DNA of 64,000 nt from Hippasteria phrygiana (lineage: Eukaryota > Echinodermata > Asteroidea > Valvatida > Goniasteridae), in contig JAZGUH010000536.1 of the NCBI GenBank assembly GCA_037893225.1, positions 124,001 to 188,000 on the forward strand, written 5' to 3'. A program made the translations under genes and the position numbers. Below the pieces are notes generated by a model. That model saw only the letters and a list, made by a program, of their open reading frames with translations. It was not told the origin of the DNA and did no database searches. Of the stretch, positions 50,701-63,426 are shown piece by piece. Position 1 is the stretch's first letter; each line of letters starts with the position of its first letter.

Positions 50701-51430
50701 ACATTGCGAGGTTTGAATTTTCTCCACAAGTTTTAACTCTAAGAAGCCGCCGATAATTGCAACATGTAGCGCCAGATCTAAGCTATCCATACATGTCAAA
50801 ATTACTGAATTTGGTTGATATTTCATGCAATTATGAATGAGTAAAGCAAGTCCATACCCCAGGGAATTTGACAGGCATGGAGCAATAAATAAAAGGTAAT
50901 CTGCACACAGATGGTGGCCGGAAAGAAAATAAACATTGCGAGGTTTGAATTTTCTCCACAAGTTTTAAATCTAGGAAGCCGCCGATGATTGCAACATGTA
51001 GCGCCAGATCTAAGCTATCCATACATGTCAAAATTACTGAATTTGGTTGATATTTCATGCAATTATGAATGAGTAAAGCAAGTCCATACCCCAGGGAATT
51101 TGACAGGCATGGAGCAATAAATAGACGGTAACATGTACACAGATGTTGGCCGGAAAGAAAATAAACATTGCGAGGTTTGAATTTTCTCCACAAGTTTTAC
51201 CTCTAAGAAGCCGCCGATAATTGCAACGTGTAGCGCCAGATCTAAGCTATCCATACATGTCAAAATTACTGAATTTTGTTGATATTTCATGCAATTATGA
51301 ATGAGTAAAGCAAGTCCATACCCCAGGGAATTTGACATGCATGGAGCAATAAATAGACGGTAACATGTACACAGATGTTGGCCGGAAAGAAAATAAACAT
51401 TGCGAGGTTTGAATTTTCTCTACAAGTTTG
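47724..51430. repeat. W-phased unit 1, 16 monomers, 3,707 bases
   Basis: It repeats at a shift of exactly 3,707 in the next unit over most of its length. Shared private marks are a at 47,817 (catgaaatt), g at 48,776 (tacccgaggg) and c at 48,803 (caatcaat), each found again 3,707 bases on. It includes an F-to-G chimera at 49,115 and H at 49,363. Confidence 0.88.
49115..49345. repeat. Chimeric monomer F to G in unit 1
   Basis: It begins acctctaag and acgtg and ends with the short tcatacccc form and agaaggtaatatgca. The same chimera is at 52,822-53,052 in unit 2. In unit 3 the place is filled by separate F (56,297) and G monomers, one monomer longer, so the fusion is a mark shared by units 1 and 2. 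Confidence 0.8.
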
Positions 51431-52821
51431 AACTCTAAGAAGCCGCCGATAATTGCAACATGTAGCGCCAGATCTAAGCTATCCATACATGTCAAAAATA
51501 CTGCATTTGGTTGATATTTCATGAAATTATGAATGAGTAAAGCAAGTCATACCCTAGGGAATTTTACAGGCATGGAGCAATAAATAGAAGGTAATATGCA
51601 CACAGATGTTGACCGGAAAGAAAATAGACATTGCGAGGTTTGAATTTTCTCCACAAGTTTTAACTCTAAGAAGCCGCCGATAATTGCAACATGTAGCGCC
51701 AGATCTAAGCTATCCATACATGTCAAAATAACTGAATTTGGTTGATATTTCATGCAATTATGAATGAGTAAAGCAAGTCCATACCCCAGGGAATTTGACA
51801 GGCATGGAGCAATAAATAAAAGGTAATCTGCACACAGATGGTGGCCGGAAAGAAAATAAACATTGCGAGGTTTGAATTTTCTCCACAAGTTTTAAATCTA
51901 GGAAGCCGCCGATGATTGCAACATGTAGCGCCAGATCTAAGCTATCCATACATGTCAAAATTACTGCATTTGGTTGATATTTCATGCAATTATGAATGAG
52001 TAAAGCAAGTCCATACCCCAGGGAATTTGACAGGCATGGAGCAATAAATAGACGGTAACATGTACACAGATGTTGGCCGGAAAGAAAATAAACATTGCGA
52101 GGTTTGAATTTTCTCTACAAGTTTTAACTCTAAGAAGCCGCCGATAATTGCAACATGTAGCGCCAGATCTAAGCTATCCATACATGTCAAAATTACTGAA
52201 TTTGGTTGATATTTCATGCAATTATGAATGAGTAAAGCAAGTCCATACCCCAGGGAATTTGACATGCATGGAGCAATAAATAGACGGTAACATGTACACA
52301 GATGTTGGCCGGAAAGAAAATAAACATTGCGAGGTTTGAATTTTCTACACAAGTTTTAAATCTAGGAAGCCGCCGATGATTGCAACATGTAGCGCCAGAT
52401 CTAAGCTATCCATACATGTCAAAATTACTGCATTTGGTTGATATTTCATGCAATTATGAATGAGTAAAGCAAGTCCATACCCGAGGGAATTTGACAGGCA
52501 TGGAGCAATCAATAAAAGGTAATCTGCACACAGATGGTGGCCGGGAAGAAAATAAACATTGCGAGGTTTGAATTTTCTCCACAAGTGTTAACTCTAAGAA
52601 GCCGCCGATAATTGCAACATGTAGCGCCAGATCTAAGCTATCCATACATGTCAAAATTACTGCATTTGGTTGATATTTCATGCAATTATGAATGAGTAAA
52701 GCAAGTCCATACCCCAGGGAATTTGACAGGCATGGAGCAATAAATAGACGGTAACATGTACACAGATGTTGGCCGGAAAGAAAATAAACATTGCGAGGTT
52801 TGAATTTTCTCCACAAGTTTT

Positions 52822-53052
52822 ACCTCTAAGAAGCCGCCGATAATTGCAACGTGTAGCGCCAGATCTAAGCTATCCATACATGTCAAAATTACTGAATTTG
52901 GTTGATATTTCATGCAATTATGAATGAGTAAAGCAAGTCATACCCCAGGGAATTTGACAGGCATGGAGCAATAAATAGAAGGTAATATGCACACAGATGT
53001 TGGCCGGAAAGAAAATAAACATTGCGAGGTTTGAATTTTCTCCACAAGTTTT
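52822..53052. repeat. Chimeric monomer F to G in unit 2
   Basis: This is the same chimera as at 49,115, inherited by duplication: F start (acctctaag, acgtg), G end (short tcatacccc form, agaaggtaatatgca). Confidence 0.8.
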
Positions 53053-54441
53053 AACTCTAAGAAGCCGCCGGTAATTGCAACATGTAGCGCCAGATCTAAG
53101 CTATCCATACATGTCAAAAATACTGCATTTGGTTGATATTTCATGCAATTATGAATGAGTAAAGCAAGTCATACCCTGGGGAATTTGACAGGCATGGAGC
53201 AATAAATAGAAGGTAATATGCACACAGATGTTGGCCGGAAAGAAAATAGACATTGCGAGGTTTGAATTTTCTCCACAAGTTTTAACTCTAAGAAGCCGCC
53301 GATAATTGCAACATGTAGCGCCAGATCTAAGCTATCCATACATGTCAAAATTACTGAATTTGGTTGATATTTCATGCAATTATGAATGAGTAAAGCAAGT
53401 CCATACCCCAGGGAATTTGACAGGCATGGAGCAATAAATAAAAGGTAATCTGCACACAGATGGTGGCCGGAAAGAAAATAAACATTGCGAGGTTTGAATT
53501 TTCTCCACAAGTTTTAAATCTAGGAAGCCGCCGATGATTGCAACATGTAGCGCCAGATCTAAGCTATCCATACATGTCAAAATTACTGAATTTGGTTGAT
53601 ATTTCATGCAATTATGAATGAGTAAAGCAAGTCCATACCCCAGGGAATTTGACAGGCATGGAGCAATAAATAGACGGTAACATGTACACAGATGTTGGCC
53701 GGAAAGAAAATAAACATTGCGAGGTTTGAATTTTCTCCACAAGTTTTACCTCTAAGAAGCCGCCGATAATTGCAACGTGTAGCGCCAGATCTAAGCTATC
53801 CATACATGTCAAAATTACTGAATTTTGTTGATATTTCATGCAATTATGAATGAGTAAAGCAAGTCCATACCCCAGGGAATTTGACATGCATGGAGCAATA
53901 AATAGACGGTAACATGTACACAGATGTTGGCCGGAAAGAAAATAAACATTGCGAGGTTTGAATTTTCTACACAAGTTTTAACTCTAGGAAGCCGCCGATG
54001 ATTGCAACATGTAGCGCCAGATCTAAGCTATCCATACATGTCAAAATTACTGAATTTGGTTGATATTTCATGCAATTATGAATGAGTAAAGCAAGTCATA
54101 CCCCAGGGAATTTGACAGGCATGGAGCAATAAATAGAAGGTAATATGCACACAGATGTTGGCCGGAAAGAAAATAAACATTGCGAGGTTTGAATTTTCTC
54201 CACAAGTTTTAACTCTAAGAAGCCGCCGATAATTGCAACATGTAGCGCCAGATCTAAGCTATCCATACATGTCAAAAATACTGCATTTGGTTGATATTTC
54301 ATGCAATTATGAATGAGTAAAGCAAGTCATACCCTAGGGAATTTGACAGGCATGGAGCAATAAATAGAAGGTAATATGCACACAGATGTTGGCCGGAAAG
54401 AAAATAAACATTGCGAGGTTTGAATTTTCTCCACAAGTTTT

Positions 54442-54673
54442 AACTCTAAGAAGCCGCCGATAATTGCAACATGTAGCGCCAGATCTAAGCTATCCATACA
54501 TGTCAAAATTACTGAATTTGGTTGATATTTCATGCAATTATGAATGAGTAAAGCAAGTCCATACCCCAGGGAATTTGACATGCATGGAGCAATAAATAGA
54601 CGGTAACATGTACACAGATGTTGGCCGGAAAGAAAATAAACATTGCGAGGTTTGAATTTTCTCTACAAGTTTG
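54442..54673. repeat. Chimeric monomer, I-like to V, ending unit 2
   Basis: It has an I-like first third (aactctaag, gataatt, gaatttgg) and a V-like end (atgcatg, acggtaacatgta, ctctac, tttg) leading straight into W. Units 0 and 1 have I, U and V in this place, so the fusion removes two monomers, matching the 464-base shortening of unit 2. It recurs at 58,149-58,380. Confidence 0.8.
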
Positions 54674-57600
54674 AACTCTAAGAAGCCGCCGATAATTGCA
54701 ACATGTAGCGCCAGATCTAAGCTATCCATACATGTCAAAAATACTGCATTTGGTTGATATTTCATGCAATTATGAATGAGTAAAGCAAGTCATACCCTAG
54801 GGAATTTTACAGGCATGGAGCAATAAATAGAAGGTAATATGCACACAGATGTTGACCGGAAAGAAAATAGACATTGCGAGGTTTGAATTTTCTCCACAAG
54901 TTTTAACTCTAAGAAGCCGCCGATAATTGCAACATGTAGCGCCAGATCTAAGCTATCCATACATGTCAAAATAACTGAATTTGGTTGATATTTCATGCAA
55001 TTATGAATGAGTAAAGCAAGTCCATACCCCAGGGAATTTGACAGGCATGGAGCAATAAATAAAAGGTAATCTGCACACAGATGGTGGCCGGAAAGAAAAT
55101 AAACATTGCGAGGTTTGAATTTTCTCCACAAGTTTTAAATCTAGGAAGCCGCCGATGATTGCAACATGTAGCGCCAGATCTAAGCTATCCATACATGTCA
55201 AAATTACTGCATTTGGTTGATATTTCATGCAATTATGAATGAGTAAAGCAAGTCCATACCCCAGGGAATTTGACAGGCATGGAGCAATAAATAAAAGGTA
55301 ATCTGCACACAGATGGTGGCCGGGAAGAAAATAAACATTGCGAGGTTTGAATTTTCTCCACAAGTGTTAACTCTAAGAAGCCGCCGATAATTGCAACATG
55401 TAGCGCCAGATCTAAGCTCTCCATACATGTCAAAATTACTGAATTTGGTTGATATTTCATGCAATTATGAATGAGTAAAGCAAGTCCATACCCCAGGGAA
55501 TTTGACAGGCATGGAGCAATAAATAGACGGTAACATGTACACAGATGTTGGCCGGAAAGAAAATAAACATTGCGAGGTTTGAATTTTCTCTACAAGTTTT
55601 AAATCTAAGAAGCCGCCGATAATTGCAACATGTAGCGCCAGATCTAAGCTATCCATACATGTCAAAATTACTGAATTTGGTTGATATTTCATGCAATTAT
55701 GAATGAGTAAAGCAAGTCCATACCCCAGGGAATTTGACATGCATGGAGCAATAAATAGACGGTAACATGTACACAGATGTTGGCCGGAAAGAAAATAAAC
55801 ATTGCGAGGTTTGAATTTTCTACACAAGTTTTAAATCTAGGAAGCCGCCGATGATTGCAACATGTAGCGCCAGATCTAAGCTATCCATACATGTCAAAAT
55901 TACTGCATTTGGTTGATATTTCATGCAATTATGAATGAGTAAAGCAAGTCCATACCCCAGGGAATTTGACAGGCATGGAGCAATCAATAAAAGGTAATCT
56001 GCACACAGATGGTGGCCGGGAAGAAAATAAACATTGCGAGGTTTGAATTTTCTCCACAAGTGTTAACTCTAAGAAGCCGCCGATAATTGCAACATGTAGC
56101 GCCAGATCTAAGCTATCCATACATGTCAAAATTACTGCATTTGGTTGATATTTCATGCAATTATGAATGAGTAAAGCAAGTCCATACCCCAGGGAATTTG
56201 ACAGGCATGGAGCAATAAATAGACGGTAACATGAACACAGATGTTGGCCGGAAAGAAAATAAACATTGCGAGGTTTGAATTTTCTCCACAAGTTTTACCT
56301 CTAAGAAGCCGCCGATAATTGCAACGTGTAGCGCCAGATCTAAGCTATCCATACATGTCAAAATTACTGAATTTTGTTGATATTTCATGCAATTATGAAT
56401 GAGTAAAGCAAGTCCATACCCCAGGGAATTTGACATGCATGGAGCAATAAATAGACGGTAACATGTACACAGATGTTGGCCGGAAAGAAAATAAACATTG
56501 CGAGGTTTGAATTTTCTACACAAGTTTTAACTCTAGGAAGCCGCCGATGATTGCAACATGTAGCGCCAGATCTAAGCTATCCATACATGTCAAAATTACT
56601 GAATTTGGTTGATATTTCATGCAATTATGAATGAGTAAAGCAAGTCATACCCCAGGGAATTTGACAGGCATGGAGCAATAAATAGAAGGTAATATGCACA
56701 CAGATGTTGGCCGGAAAGAAAATAAACATTGCGAGGTTTGAATTTTCTCCACAAGTTTTAACTCTAAGAAGCCGCCGGTAATTGCAACATGTAGCGCCAG
56801 ATCTAAGCTATCCATACATGTCAAAAATACTGCATTTGGTTGATATTTCATGCAATTATGAATGAGTAAAGCAAGTCATACCCTGGGGAATTTGACAGGC
56901 ATGGAGCAATAAATAGAAGGTAATATGCACACAGATGTTGGCCGGAAAGAAAATAGACATTGCGAGGTTTGAATTTTCTCCACAAGTTTTAACTCTAAGA
57001 AGCCGCCGATAATTGCAACATGTAGCGCCAGATCTAAGCTATCCATACATGTCAAAATTACTGAATTTGGTTGATATTTCATGCAATTATGAATGAGTAA
57101 AGCAAGTCCATACCCCAGGGAATTTGACAGGCATGGAGCAATAAATAAAAGGTAATCTGCACACAGATGGTGGCCGGAAAGAAAATAAACATTGCGAGGT
57201 TTGAATTTTCTCCACAAGTTTTAAATCTAGGAAGCCGCCGATGATTGCAACATGTAGCGCCAGATCTAAGCTATCCATACATGTCAAAATTACTGAATTT
57301 GGTTGATATTTCATGCAATTATGAATGAGTAAAGCAAGTCCATACCCCAGGGAATTTGACAGGCATGGAGCAATAAATAGACGGTAACATGTACACAGAT
57401 GTTGGCCGGAAAGAAAATAAACATTGCGAGGTTTGAATTTTCTCCACAAGTTTTACCTCTAAGAAGCCGCCGATAATTGCAACGTGTAGCGCCAGATCTA
57501 AGCTATCCATACATGTCAAAATTACTGAATTTTGTTGATATTTCATGCAATTATGAATGAGTAAAGCAAGTCCATACCCCAGGGAATTTGACATGCATGG

Positions 57601-58380
57601 AGCAATAAATAGACGGTAACATGTACACAGATGTTGGCCGGAAAGAAAATAAACATTGCGAGGTTTGAATTTTCTACACAAGTTTTAACTCTAGGAAGCC
57701 GCCGATGATTGCAACATGTAGCGCCAGATCTAAGCTATCCATACATGTCAAAATTACTGAATTTGGTTGATATTTCATGCAATTATGAATGAGTAAAGCA
57801 AGTCATACCCCAGGGAATTTGACAGGCATGGAGCAATAAATAGAAGGTAATATGCACACAGATGTTGGCCGGAAAGAAAATAAACATTGCGAGGTTTGAA
57901 TTTTCTCCACAAGTTTTAACTCTAAGAAGCCGCCGATAATTGCAACATGTAGCGCCAGATCTAAGCTATCCATACATGTCAAAAATACTGCATTTGGTTG
58001 ATATTTCATGCAATTATGAATGAGTAAAGCAAGTCATACGCTAGGGAATTTGACAGGCATGGAGCAATAAATAGAAGGTAATATGCACACAGATGTTGGC
58101 CGGAAAGAAAATAAACATTGCGAGGTTTGAATTTTCTCCACAAGTTTTAACTCTAAGAAGCCGCCGATAATTGCAACATGTAGCGCCAGATCTAAGCTAT
58201 CCATACATGTCAAAATTACTGAATTTGGTTGATATTTCATGCAATTATGAATGAGTAAAGCAAGTCCATACCCCAGGGAATTTGACATGCATGGAGCAAT
58301 AAATAGACGGTAACATGTACACAGATGTTGGCCGGAAAGAAAATAAACATTGCGAGGTTTGAATTTTCTCTACAAGTTTG
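54674..58380. repeat. W-phased unit 3, 16 monomers, 3,707 bases
   Basis: It shares c at 55,985 (caatcaat) with units 1 and 2 but lacks their tacccgaggg and catgaaatt changes. It has one extra D-type monomer early and separate F and G monomers later, offsetting the two monomers lost in its end chimera. Private changes are a to c at 55,419 (aagctctcc), t to a at 56,234 (catgaacac) and c to g at 58,040 (tcatacgct). Confidence 0.86.
58149..58380. repeat. Chimeric monomer, I-like to V, ending unit 3
   Basis: This is the counterpart of the chimera at 54,442, 3,707 bases on. Its presence at the ends of units 2 and 3 shows it was copied after it formed. Confidence 0.78.
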
Positions 58381-58790
58381 AACTCTAAGAAGCCGCCGAT
58401 AATTGCAACATGTAGCGCCAGATCTAAGCTATCCATACATGTCAAAAATACTGCATTTGGTTGATATTTCATGCAATTATGAATGAGTAAAGCAAGTCAT
58501 ACCCTAGGGAATTTTACAGGCATGGAGCAATAAATAGAAGGTAATATGCACACAGATGTTGACCGGAAAGAAAATAGACATTGCGAGGTTTGAATTTTCT
58601 CCACAAGTTTTAACTCTAAGAAGCCGCCGATAATTGCAACATGTAGCGCCAGATCTAAGCTATCCATACATGTCAAAATAACTGAATTTGGTTGATATTT
58701 CATGCAATTATGAATGAGTAAAGCAAGTCCATACCCCAGGGAATTTGACAGGCATGGAGCAATAAATAAAAGGTAATCTGCACACAGATG

Positions 58791-61108
58791 GTGGCCGGAA
58801 AGAAAATAAACATTGCGAGGTTTGAATTTTCTCCACAAGTTTTAAATCTAGGAAGCCGCCGATGATTGCAACATGTAGCGCCAGATCTAAGCTATCCATA
58901 CATGTCAAAATTACTGCATTTGGTTGATATTTCATGCAATTATGAATGAGTAAAGCAAGTCCATACCCCAGGGAATTTGACAGGCATGGAGCAATAAATA
59001 AAAGGTAATCTGCACACAGATGGTGGCCGGGAAGAAAATAAACATTGCGAGGTTTGAATTTTCTACACAAGTGTTAACTCTAAGAAGCCGCCGATAATTG
59101 CAACATGTAGCGCCAGATCTAAGCTATCCATACATGTCAAAATTACTGAATTTGGTTGATATTTCATGCAATTATGAATGAGTAAAGCAAGTCCATACCC
59201 CAGGGAATTTGACAGGCATGGAGCAATAAATAGACGGTAACATGTACACAGATGTTGGCCGGAAAGAAAATAAACATTGCGAGGTTTGAATTTTCTCTAC
59301 AAGTTTTAACTCTAAGAAGCCGCCGATAATTGCAACATGTAGCGCCAGATCTAAGCTATCCATACATGTCAAAATTACTGAATTTGGTTGATATTTCATG
59401 CAATTATGAATGAGTAAAGCAAGTCCATACCCCAGGGAATTTGACATGCATGGAGCAATAAATAGACGGTAACATGTACACAGATGTTGGCCGGAAAGAA
59501 AATAAACATTGCGAGGTTTGAATTTTCTACACAAGTTTTAAATCTAGGAAGCCGCCGATGATTGCAACATGTAGCGCCAGATCTAAGCTATCCATACATG
59601 TCAAAATTACTGCATTTGGTTGATATTTCATGCAATTATGAATGAGTAAAGCAAGTCCATACCCCAGGGAATTTGACAGGCATGGAGCAATAAATAAAAG
59701 GTAATCTGCACACAGATGGTGGCCGGGAAGAAAATAAACATTGCGAGGTTTGAATTTTCTCCACAAGTGTTAACTCTAAGAAGCCGCCGATAATTGCAAC
59801 ATGTAGCGCCAGATCTAAGCTATCCATACATGTCAAAATTACTGAATTTTGTTGATATTTCATGCAATTATGAATGAGTAAAGCAAGTCCATACCCCAGG
59901 GAATTTGACAGGCATGGAGCAATAAATAGACGGTAACATGTACACAGATGTTGGCCGGAAAGAAAATAAACATTGCGAGGTTTGAATTTTCTCCACAAGT
60001 TTTACCTCTAAGAAGCCGCCGATAATTGCAACGTGTAGCGCCAGATCTAAGCTATCCATACATGTCAAAATTACTGAATTTTGTTGATATTTCATGCAAT
60101 TATGAATGAGTAAAGCAAGTCCATACCCCAGGGAATTTGACATGCATGGAGCAATAAATAGACGGTAACATGTACACAGATGTTGGCCGGAAAGAAAATA
60201 AACATTGCGAGGTTTGAATTTTCTACACAAGTTTTAACTCTAGGAAGCCGCCGATGATTGCAACATGTAGCGCCAGATCTAAGCTATCCATACATGTCAA
60301 AATTACTGAATTTGGTTGATATTTCATGCAATTATGAATGAGTAAAGCAAGTCATACCCCAGGGAATTTGACAGGCATGGAGCAATAAATAGAAGGTAAT
60401 ATGCACACAGATGTTGGCCGGAAAGAAAATAAACATTGCGAGGTTTGAATTTTCTCCACAAGTTTTAACTCTAAGAAGCCGCCGGTAATTGCAACATGTA
60501 GCGCCAGATCTAAGCTATCCATACATGTCAAAAATACTGCATTTGGTTGATATTTCATGCAATTATGAATGAGTAAAGCAAGTCATACCCTGGGGAATTT
60601 GACAGGCATGGAGCAATAAATAGAAGGTAATATGCACACAGATGTTGGCCGGAAAGAAAATAGACATTGCGAGGTTTGAATTTTCTCCACAAGTTTTAAC
60701 TCTAAGAAGCCGCCGATAATTGCAACATGTAGCGCCAGATCTAAGCTATCCATACATGTCAAAATTACTGAATTTGGTTGATATTTCATGCAATTATGAA
60801 TGAGTAAAGCAAGTCCATACCCCAGGGAATTTGACAGGCATGGAGCAATAAATAAAAGGTAATCTGCACACAGATGGTGGCCGGAAAGAAAATAAACATT
60901 GCGAGGTTTGAATTTTCTCCACAAGTTTTAAATCTAGGAAGCCGCCGATGATTGCAACATGTAGCGCCAGATCTAAGCTATCCATACATGTCAAAATTAC
61001 TGAATTTGGTTGATATTTCATGCAATTATGAATGAGTAAAGCAAGTCCATACCCCAGGGAATTTGACAGGCATGGAGCAATAAATAGACGGTAACATGTA
61101 CACAGATG
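58791..61108. repeat. 2,318-base tandem duplication, copy 1
   Basis: Sequence from 58,791 recurs from 61,109. A difference between copies is a at 59,065 (ctacacaagtg) where copy 2 has the usual c at 61,383. The unit spans ten monomers with two one-base losses and contains H at 60,484. Confidence 0.88.
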
Positions 61109-61161
61109 GTGGCCGGAAAGAAAATAAACATTGCGAGGTTTGAATTTTCTCCACAAGTTTT
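60930..61161. repeat. Chimeric junction monomer of the 2,318-base duplication
   Basis: It begins as type U (aaatctagg, gatgatt, gaatttgg, acggtaacatgta) and switches to type I (tggtgg, ggaaag, aaatctagg successor). The last U-specific base is near 61,099 and the first I-specific base is g at 61,109, so the exchange lies within about nine bases. U continues normally, into acctct, after 63,426 in the second copy, as expected for a simple duplication. Confidence 0.88.
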
Positions 61162-63426
61162 AAATCTAGGAAGCCGCCGATGATTGCAACATGTAGCGCC
61201 AGATCTAAGCTATCCATACATGTCAAAATTACTGCATTTGGTTGATATTTCATGCAATTATGAATGAGTAAAGCAAGTCCATACCCCAGGGAATTTGACA
61301 GGCATGGAGCAATAAATAAAAGGTAATCTGCACACAGATGGTGGCCGGGAAGAAAATAAACATTGCGAGGTTTGAATTTTCTCCACAAGTGTTAACTCTA
61401 AGAAGCCGCCGATAATTGCAACATGTAGCGCCAGATCTAAGCTATCCATACATGTCAAAATTACTGAATTTGGTTGATATTTCATGCAATTATGAATGAG
61501 TAAAGCAAGTCCATACCCCAGGGAATTTGACAGGCATGGAGCAATAAATAGACGGTAACATGTACACAGATGTTGGCCGGAAAGAAAATAAACATTGCGA
61601 GGTTTGAATTTTCTCTACAAGTTTTAACTCTAAGAAGCCGCCGATAATTGCAACATGTAGCGCCAGATCTAAGCTATCCATACATGTCAAAATTACTGAA
61701 TTTGGTTGATATTTCATGCAATTATGAATGAGTAAAGCAAGTCCATACCCCAGGGAATTTGACATGCATGGAGCAATAAATAGACGGTAACATGTACACA
61801 GATGTTGGCCGGAAAGAAAATAAACATTGCGAGGTTTGAATTTTCTACACAAGTTTTAAATCTAGGAAGCCGCCGATGATTGCAACATGTAGCGCCAGAT
61901 CTAAGCTATCCATACATGTCAAAATTACTGCATTTGGTTGATATTTCATGCAATTATGAATGAGTAAAGCAAGTCCATACCCCAGGGAATTTGACAGGCA
62001 TGGAGCAATAAATAAAAGGTAATCTGCACACAGATGGTGGCCGGGAAGAAAATAAACATTGCGAGGTTTGAATTTTCTCCACAAGTGTTAACTCTAAGAA
62101 GCCGCCGATAATTGCAACATGTAGCGCCAGATCTAAGCTATCCATACATGTCAAAATTACTGAATTTTGTTGATATTTCATGCAATTATGAATGAGTAAA
62201 GCAAGTCCATACCCCAGGGAATTTGACAGGCATGGAGCAATAAATAGACGGTAACATGTACACAGATGTTGGCCGGAAAGAAAATAAACATTGCGAGGTT
62301 TGAATTTTCTCCACAAGTTTTACCTCTAAGAAGCCGCCGATAATTGCAACGTGTAGCGCCAGATCTAAGCTATCCATACATGTCAAAATTACTGAATTTT
62401 GTTGATATTTCATGCAATTATGAATGAGTAAAGCAAGTCCATACCCCAGGGAATTTGACATGCATGGAGCAATAAATAGACGGTAACATGTACACAGATG
62501 TTGGCCGGAAAGAAAATAAACATTGCGAGGTTTGAATTTTCTACACAAGTTTTAACTCTAGGAAGCCGCCGATGATTGCAACATGTAGCGCCAGATCTAA
62601 GCTATCCATACATGTCAAAATTACTGAATTTGGTTGATATTTCATGCAATTATGAATGAGTAAAGCAAGTCATACCCCAGGGAATTTGACAGGCATGGAG
62701 CAATAAATAGAAGGTAATATGCACACAGATGTTGGCCGGAAAGAAAATAAACATTGCGAGGTTTGAATTTTCTCCACAAGTTTTAACTCTAAGAAGCCGC
62801 CGGTAATTGCAACATGTAGCGCCAGATCTAAGCTATCCATACATGTCAAAAATACTGCATTTGGTTGATATTTCATGCAATTATGAATGAGTAAAGCAAG
62901 TCATACCCTGGGGAATTTGACAGGCATGGAGCAATAAATAGAAGGTAATATGCACACAGATGTTGGCCGGAAAGAAAATAGACATTGCGAGGTTTGAATT
63001 TTCTCCACAAGTTTTAACTCTAAGAAGCCGCCGATAATTGCAACATGTAGCGCCAGATCTAAGCTATCCATACATGTCAAAATTACTGAATTTGGTTGAT
63101 ATTTCATGCAATTATGAATGAGTAAAGCAAGTCCATACCCCAGGGAATTTGACAGGCATGGAGCAATAAATAAAAGGTAATCTGCACACAGATGGTGGCC
63201 GGAAAGAAAATAAACATTGCGAGGTTTGAATTTTCTCCACAAGTTTTAAATCTAGGAAGCCGCCGATGATTGCAACATGTAGCGCCAGATCTAAGCTATC
63301 CATACATGTCAAAATTACTGAATTTGGTTGATATTTCATGCAATTATGAATGAGTAAAGCAAGTCCATACCCCAGGGAATTTGACAGGCATGGAGCAATA
63401 AATAGACGGTAACATGTACACAGATG
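61109..63426. repeat. 2,318-base tandem duplication, copy 2
   Basis: It follows copy 1 directly and has the same monomer order (H at 62,802). At its end the U monomer continues with tgttgg and leads to F (acctct, near 63,480), the order expected before the duplication. Confidence 0.88.

Larger units (their letters stand above)
51431..54673. repeat. W-phased unit 2, 14 monomers, 3,243 bases
   Basis: It matches unit 1 (3,707-base shift) up to about 54,500 and carries the same three private marks at 51,524, 52,483 and 52,510. It is two monomers shorter because its last monomer (54,442) is a chimera that joins an I-like start to a V-like end. Confidence 0.88.

Noticed and set aside
55225..55464. 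A single minus-strand frame in a third register (MHEISTKFSNF start)
   Set aside because: It exists only because the private a to c change at 55,419 removed a stop codon. It is a chance frame in satellite DNA.
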